Assembly (NCBI GenBank): GCA_000697335.1
Contig: JNEM01006268.1
Span: forward strand, 1 to 14,805
Origin: Conidiobolus incongruus B7586
Lineage: Eukaryota > Entomophthoromycota > Entomophthoromycetes > Entomophthorales > Conidiobolaceae
Direction: 5' to 3'
DNA: 14,805 nt
The notes under the pieces: generated by a model
Told to the model about the DNA's origin: nothing
The model's database searches: none
What the model saw: only the letters and a program-made list of their open reading frames with translations
Made by a program: the position numbers and the translations under genes
Part shown: one piece after another, positions 9,801 through 14,805 of the stretch
How the letters are laid out: each line of letters begins with the position of its first letter
Position numbering within the stretch: the stretch's first letter is position 1

Positions 9801-10546
9801 ATGATCTTATGAAAAAGAAAATTGTTAAATAAGTTTCAAATGATATACACTAAGGGTAAATAGAATAAAACAAGTTAAAGAAATAGGTTATCTAATATCT
9901 TTTCTAAGCATATTTAACTTATCAGAGCAATAAATTATCAGCTATAGCATAGTTAACCCCAATCAGTCATCTATTAGATATAAACTATAATATATTTTTT
10001 ATATAATAAATGATAGGGATTAAACCACATTTTCAATAGTGAGAAAATTTAACAATATTTATGTATAATAGTAGAGTTATAGATTAATATTTCATCTAAA
10101 AGATAATTAACTTGAACTATGAGTTAATATTTTTAATATATTTTTAAATATAAACCTTGATTATATACTAAACAATTAATCTTTTAAAATAATAATTGAT
10201 TGAGAAAATCAAATAGGACTTAAATTATAGTAAAAATAATGGAATGGAATTGATTTGATATTATGTATAAAATTCATTTTTATTCCTTATTTTCAAAGGA
10301 TCATATTCCTCTTCATTATATTAAATTTGAAGATATTTATTATATACATTTCCACTATAAGCTATGATTTTAATAAATATATTAAGTATTAAATCAATTT
10401 TAAGCATTGTCACCTTAAAATCATCTCTTCAAATTTAAAATGATTTCAGATATAGAATTGAATGGTAATTATAATTTGCCTATGCCTTATGTTATATTTG
10501 ATATACTATTGACATTAAATATTAAATTTTTATAAAAATAAGAACC

Positions 10547-10578
10547 GGTGAAAGGGCCTCAAAAGGTAATTTTTCACC
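10547..10578 (+). other. compact stem-loop in a local G+C spike
   Basis: ggtgaaa (10547-10553) pairs perfectly with tttcacc (10572-10578). Inside it, cct (10557-10559) pairs with agg (10564-10566) around a four-base loop, with one possible extra G-U pair. It lies about 720 bases upstream of the start of the CDS at 11299. It could be an RNA hairpin or a binding-site palindrome. No known RNA family was recognised. Confidence 0.45.
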
Positions 10579-10579
10579 T

Positions 10580-11200
10580 AACCTATAATTTACTTAATAA
10601 ATTATTAATGAATAATTCAATCATCCACTAGCATAATTTAGCTCCAAACTGATTAATACTGGATGCATTTTTATTGATCATAATTACCTCGTTGAACAAT
10701 GGGATATTCTTGAGCACCTTTTTAGTCAACAATATTGAAATATCTTTATCAATTATCCAATTTTGAAAAAAAATTATATTAATAAAATTTTAATTTAGTT
10801 TCTAGAAAATATCAGAAGATTATAAATAAATTTTAATATTAATAGAATAGCAATTTTATATTTTGATTAAAAATCGCCCCAACTAAGTATCACGATAATT
10901 TAAATTAAGATTAAAAATATCAGCTGTCACACTTTACATCCATTATCATTGGATTAATTTCTCCTTCAAAAAGTTGTTCCATATAATTTATCCTGAGTTC
11001 ACAATTGCAAAAAATGCGGGAAAGTAAGCAATTTTTATTACTAAATTAATCATAATTTATTAATTTTATTAAATTATTAATTAGACGTGATAAAGTTGAA
11101 AAATTTATAGTGATTAAACTTGTTTAATTGGCTAGTGATATTTATTTTTAATAGATGACTAATAGAAATGTTGAGTGAGGACATGTAAGAGTACATTCGA
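10580..11200. other. upstream region of the membrane-protein gene
   Basis: AT-rich, with somewhat more G/C between about 10915 and 11025 (for example tcagctgtcacac and aaatgcgggaaag), which may mark upstream regulatory sites of the gene at 11299. No coding frame was seen. Confidence 0.35.
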
Positions 11201-11208
11201 TCAAGTGA

Positions 11209-11215
11209 TATAAAT
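11209..11215 (+). promoter_or_regulatory. TATA-like box of the membrane-protein gene
   Basis: TATAAAT lies 90 bases before the ATG at 11299, a plausible distance for a TATA box with a short 5' UTR. A/T-rich hexamers are frequent here. The support comes from position and from the rise in G/C just after it. Confidence 0.4.
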
Positions 11216-11298
11216 TAAGGGTAAGATCAGAATATTTCTTTGAACTGTAATTAATTTTGATTGAGGAGACACTCTTAACATTCAATTCACTTGAAATA

Positions 11299-11688
11299 AT
11301 GTCGAATTATCCGCCATCTACAACGTCTTCAAACAAATCGAACAAGTCGAGCAAATCAAACAAATCCAAAACTACTCAATATACCTATTATGTTACCAAA
11401 AATTATGGATCCATATATGATAAGGGTAACGAATCAAGCTCAAGCTCAAGTGTCAGTTTCCAACTCAATCAGCCACCATCACCATCCCTAATCTCATGGT
11501 CCAGATTAAAAAACACATTCTGCACAAATAAGAGCTCAAAATATCTGGTCCTTACAGCTTTACTCGGATTGGCCATTTTAGTAATTTCTATTTCTAGCTT
11601 CGTTGTTGGAGTAAATAGAGTGATTAATCCCCAAAAACCACATCATTCACATCCACATCCCAGTCCTAAACAGCCTGCTGGAGTTTAG
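11299..11688 (+). CDS. Ser-rich single-pass, probably tail-anchored membrane protein
   Basis: A 129-residue product of no recognised family. The start is the first in-frame ATG at 11299, with A at -3; 14 codons of open frame precede it but offer only TTG. Residues 1-27 are Ser/Asn/Lys-rich with repeated SNKS-type units. Residues 28-44 are Tyr-rich (QYTYYVTKNYGSIY), and 45-52 form a Ser run. Residues 83-105 make one hydrophobic helix (LVLTALLGLAILVISISSFVVGV). The last 24 residues are Pro/His-rich (HHSHPHP). Lys/Arg at 69, 71, 78 and 81 before the helix suggest a cytosolic N-terminus. A single helix within 30 residues of the C-terminus is the layout of tail-anchored proteins inserted by the GET pathway. 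G+C is 38% against about 17% just downstream, so a real gene is likely. No cysteine or catalytic motif points to an enzyme. It may be an adaptor or surface protein. Confidence 0.75.
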   Translation: MSNYPPSTTSSNKSNKSSKSNKSKTTQYTYYVTKNYGSIYDKGNESSSSSSVSFQLNQPPSPSLISWSRLKNTFCTNKSSKYLVLTALLGLAILVISISSFVVGVNRVINPQKPHHSHPHPSPKQPAGV

Positions 11689-11770
11689 GCTGAATATAAG
11701 TTAATTATAAATAATTTAATATTCAATTGTGATTTATTCACATAAAACATAGTCTTTCCAAATTAAAAAT

Positions 11771-11776
11771 AATAAA
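11771..11776 (+). terminator. AATAAA polyadenylation signal
   Basis: A canonical AATAAA lies 83 bases after the stop codon of the membrane-protein gene. Such hexamers are common in this composition, so the position, not the motif alone, is the support. Confidence 0.4.
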
Positions 11777-12788
11777 CTATTCACAGTGAATATGTACCTT
11801 ATATTAAATTTCATTTACTAAATTATAACTTTCATTCGTTTATCCTAAAATTAACAATTAAATTTAAAGTATATTATTATAAAAAATGTGATTTTAAATT
11901 GTTTTTCAAATTATATTTAAAAAGTTGTTATTATTATAGTTTAATCTAAATATATAATATATTTTCTTAAAAAAAATTTGAATTTTTGAATTTTTTACAA
12001 TATTATTTTATATTTAAATTTATATTAAAATAATATTTGTACCATTTTATTATTTTATTGATAATAATTTTGTATAATTCAATTTTATCTCATCATCTTA
12101 TTTATCCATTCTATTATTTATCATCAAGAGTATATAATATGAATCCTTATGTTCAATCCTTTTAGTATATAAGATTTTGTATGAATACCAAAATATATTA
12201 GTTAAAAAGCTTGTTTATAATTTATTCTTTTCAATTAGAGTAAGTGTAGTACCGAGGAAATTTAATTGAGTAACAGTAATCTGTATGACAATGTTAATCA
12301 AGTATTCTACAAATGTAATGATTTTACTTGTTGTTATTAATAAAAATTATAATAATTTATTAGTCAATAAATCATTTTGTTGTATTATATAATATAAATC
12401 AATTATTTTTTATATTATTCTATATATTTTTATAATTTTTTATATAGATTTAAAATAGTTGTGAAAATAGTCAAAATTCACTATAGATTAAATATTCATT
12501 GTTGTTAATACATATTTTACTAATAGATCCAATTATTATGCTTCTTAATGTATATAGATTGTCAAATATCTAATTTTTTCAATATTAACTTAATAATTAT
12601 ATTATCAATCGAGTATACTTTGGGATATTATTAAAAATATGCAATTATTCAGAAATTATTTTTAATATTTATTTATAAATATATCTATTGAGATTATGGG
12701 GTATCCATACCCTTACTCAAAAGATTTTTTATTCTAACTCATTTGAATTATCAAATATGCCTCGCAAATTTTAAAGTTTCAATATTAA

Positions 12789-12809
12789 TATATATATATA
12801 TATATATAT
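12789..12809. repeat. TA dinucleotide microsatellite
   Basis: About ten uninterrupted TA units. It is the longest pure dinucleotide run noted in the window. Confidence 0.85.
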
Positions 12810-12981
12810 TTTCTTCAAACAGTATTTCTTCAAATTAGTTCAATATGTAAAAAATTAAATTTAGTCAAAACATTATATAAATTTGATATTATTATTTTAC
12901 TACGGTTTGTTATAATTAATATATTAATATACAAATTATATTTTAATATTATTAAAAGTTGTTAAACATTAATATATTGAG

Positions 12982-13055
12982 AAAAGTATTTGTTATATAA
13001 AATATCATTTGATATATTAATTCTTTAATTCTTTATAACCATAATAAATACTTTT
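12982..13055. repeat. inverted repeat with nested inner palindrome
   Basis: aaaagtatttgtta (12982-12995) pairs with taataaatactttt (13042-13055) at 13 of 14 positions. The spacer contains atatca-tt-tgatat near 13001-13014, a second small palindrome. It could fold as a cruciform or be a remnant of a small inverted-repeat element. Chance is possible in such A/T-rich sequence. Confidence 0.4.
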
Positions 13056-13569
13056 ATAGCTAAACCTTCCCAATTAAGGTGATTCCACCTTTATAATTGA
13101 CCTAATATATTTGATATAATAAACCAAACTATTATCATCCAATTTATTTTATTACTTATATTATATCTTTTTTTGAATAATTTAATTTTTTTTATTATCA
13201 GTATTGACATATCACTTTCTATATTCGTATAAAATTAAGTATAAAATATATTTTTTTAATAATATATAAAATAACAATATATTATATTTAATTTTAGATT
13301 TTACTTTATTAATGAGATAAACTGAATTCAAATTTATCATTACAACTATATATTTTCTATAACAGAAATTATATTGATTTAATAATTATCAAGTGTTTAT
13401 AATTCTTTCAAAAGCAATAACAACTCTTACCCATAATTTTGAATTTTAAAAATAATAATAATTTATAATATATACCTAATTTAAGTATTATACAGTTTAG
13501 AAATTAATTTACTTATATGATGTTTTACAAATTAGCCCAATATTATGATTAATATATTAATAAGATTAT

Positions 13570-13773
13570 ATGATTATATTAATTAGACTCATTTCCAATT
13601 ATTTAAACTGTAAATTCCATTTTAATATGCCTCAATTAATTCTTAAATTCGGTACTTATATCTTTCGATTGAAAAGTACGTCTAATTACCTATTACATGA
13701 TACGGACCAATTGAACTTGATTAGCTTTTTTGAGAATTGGATCCTTTTTTATAGCAACACTAATGTATTATAA
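13570..13773 (+). CDS. doubtful 67-aa ORF
   Basis: The frame opens with a true ATG at 13570 and ends with TAA. Its second half is slightly richer in G/C than the surroundings and has a more balanced composition (LKSTSNYLLHDTDQLNLISF) than the A/T-noise frames elsewhere. A second in-frame ATG (residue 20, MPQLILKF) is possible. No family, domain or signal was recognised, and no good promoter or terminator was seen. It may be a chance frame or a fragment of a former exon. Confidence 0.2.
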   Translation: MIILIRLISNYLNCKFHFNMPQLILKFGTYIFRLKSTSNYLLHDTDQLNLISFFENWILFYSNTNVL

Positions 13774-14044
13774 TACATTATATTTATTTCAAGCTTTAAG
13801 TAATATAAATTCAATCCAACAAAAAATATAATTTGCAAAAGATCACTAAATGTTTGATTCTAGATTTTGTTTAGGATTATTATCAATTAGAATCTACTTG
13901 AAAAAAAATAAACTGAATTAAAATAAGATATATTAACTCAGCTGTTGACATAACTTATATTTTATCTAATATATTGATAAAAGGTTTGATAACTAAAAAA
14001 TATTGAAAAAATCACAATAAACAACTAATTCATTATAGAATATT

Positions 14045-14805
14045 TTTATAATATTACTTTGTATTTTAAATAATAGGAATTTTTTGTGATTAAAAATAAA
14101 TAAACATATAAATATATAATATAAATTTAATAGTTTTTTTATTATTAATAATTTTTTATTATATTTTTAATAAACTTTTAATCTTTAAAAAATAATTTTA
14201 TTTATTAAAGATTAAAATTTAATGCTTCACAAATTAATTAAATTTTTGTAAAAATTTTCTTTTTTATAAGCTAGTTTTTTAATTTCTTAAATATAATTAT
14301 TTATTGTAAAAGCTTAGGTTTCTAATAATATTTGAGTAAGTTTTATTTAATAATAATTATTCTAACTTTTTTTAAGTTTTAATTTAATTATAAGATATTT
14401 ATTTAATATTTTTCTTATTAATTTGAGTTTCAACTATAATATATATAAAATACTTATAAAACTAATATTAAAATATTTAGATAATTCTTTAACTAAAATA
14501 AAAAGATATCTTTTAATATATTATTTTATTTTATTAATAATTAAAAGAATAGTAATTAAAGTTAATCTTTTAAATTTTAATAGGTTTTAGATAATTTCTT
14601 TTTTAATCTTAAAATAGTTTATCTAACAATAAATAAATAATTTAAATAATACTTTATTAATAAAAACCACTTATAGATTTTATATAATTTTAAAGGGTTT
14701 ATAGTTAAGTTTCATTAATTCTAAAATGAAAAACTTTTGATAATTATTATTTAATTTAAGTATAAATAAATTAAACAAATAATTTTAAAAAGTTAATTAT
14801 TTAAT
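14045..14805 (-). repeat. repeat unit C, AT-decayed copy cut by the window edge
   Basis: Third copy, same orientation as A and B, about 10 kb from B. Shared landmarks with A include attactttgt near its start, ttaaagattaaaatttaat (14205-14222), tataagctagtttttt (near 14265), tgtaaaagctta (near 14305) and aaagggtttat (near 14692), in the same order. It is shorter than A over the shared part and continues beyond the window. It is as AT-rich as A and closer to A than to B. No open frame is retained. It is an old fossil whatever its family. Confidence 0.75.

Larger units (their letters stand above)
11780..13565. other. AT-rich region without genes, with microsatellite and inverted repeat
   Basis: No coding frame, tRNA or other RNA gene was seen. 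The region holds a TA microsatellite and one longer inverted repeat, listed separately. A slightly more G/C-rich spot (12695-12720, gagattatggggtatccataccc) contains the palindrome ggggtatccatacccc-like pair gggta/taccc, but nothing more. Confidence 0.5.

Noticed and set aside
11257-11298. Fourteen extra N-terminal codons on the membrane-protein gene
   Set aside because: The only start there is TTG. The first ATG at 11299 has A at -3 and begins the Ser-rich head.
1-14805. CRISPR array, bacterial operon or phage system
   Set aside because: No regularly spaced repeats with unique spacers, no ribosome-binding-site-led gene strings, and clear eukaryotic retrotransposon content.
1-14805. tRNA or rRNA genes
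   Set aside because: I looked for T-arm (GGTTC-type) and paired-arm patterns and for conserved rRNA words and saw none. A covariance-model scan could not be run.

Overview
The window reads as intergenic or heterochromatin-like DNA from a very AT-rich microbial eukaryote, most likely a fungus of an early-diverging AT-rich lineage. This rests on a Ty3/gypsy chromovirus-type element at the left edge, very low coding density, AATAAA-type signals, A at -3 of the two best ATGs, and no prokaryotic gene packing. The species cannot be fixed from sequence alone. Hand counts give about 38% G+C in the one convincing host-type gene (148 of 390) and about 39% in the minus-strand gene-like island. The DNA just after the gene has about 17%, so G+C islands are a useful guide here.

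Layout. 1-1189: the 3' end of a broken chromovirus (RNase H, integrase zinc-binding domain, chromodomain end, polypurine tract, LTR). About 1230-4125: two head-to-tail copies (A, B) of an old repeat unit of about 1.4 kb. A third copy (C) runs from about 14045 off the right edge in the same orientation. A and C have lost most G/C relative to B, and B carries faint minus-strand traces of a retroelement reverse transcriptase/RNase H, possibly DIRS-like. 4256-4395: two perfect-arm hairpins. 4800-5345: a G+C-rich minus-strand island with a 63-codon ORF, a long leader, a TATA-like box and a duplicated G-rich 10-mer; it is either a decayed gag/LTR remnant or a small host transcription unit. 5346-10540: AT-rich DNA without a supportable gene, apart from a repeat-rich non-coding island near 9540-9800. 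10547-10578: a compact stem-loop in a G+C spike. 11209-11776: a small gene with TATA-like box, 129-codon CDS and AATAAA signal, predicted to encode a Ser-rich single-pass, probably tail-anchored membrane protein. 11780-14044: AT-rich DNA with a TA microsatellite, an inverted repeat and a doubtful 67-codon ORF.

No operon or multi-gene system was found. The window is best read as a mobile-element graveyard with one small host-type gene. The most notable signals are the unequally decayed tandem repeats, the lone tail-anchored protein gene and the promoter-like minus-strand island.
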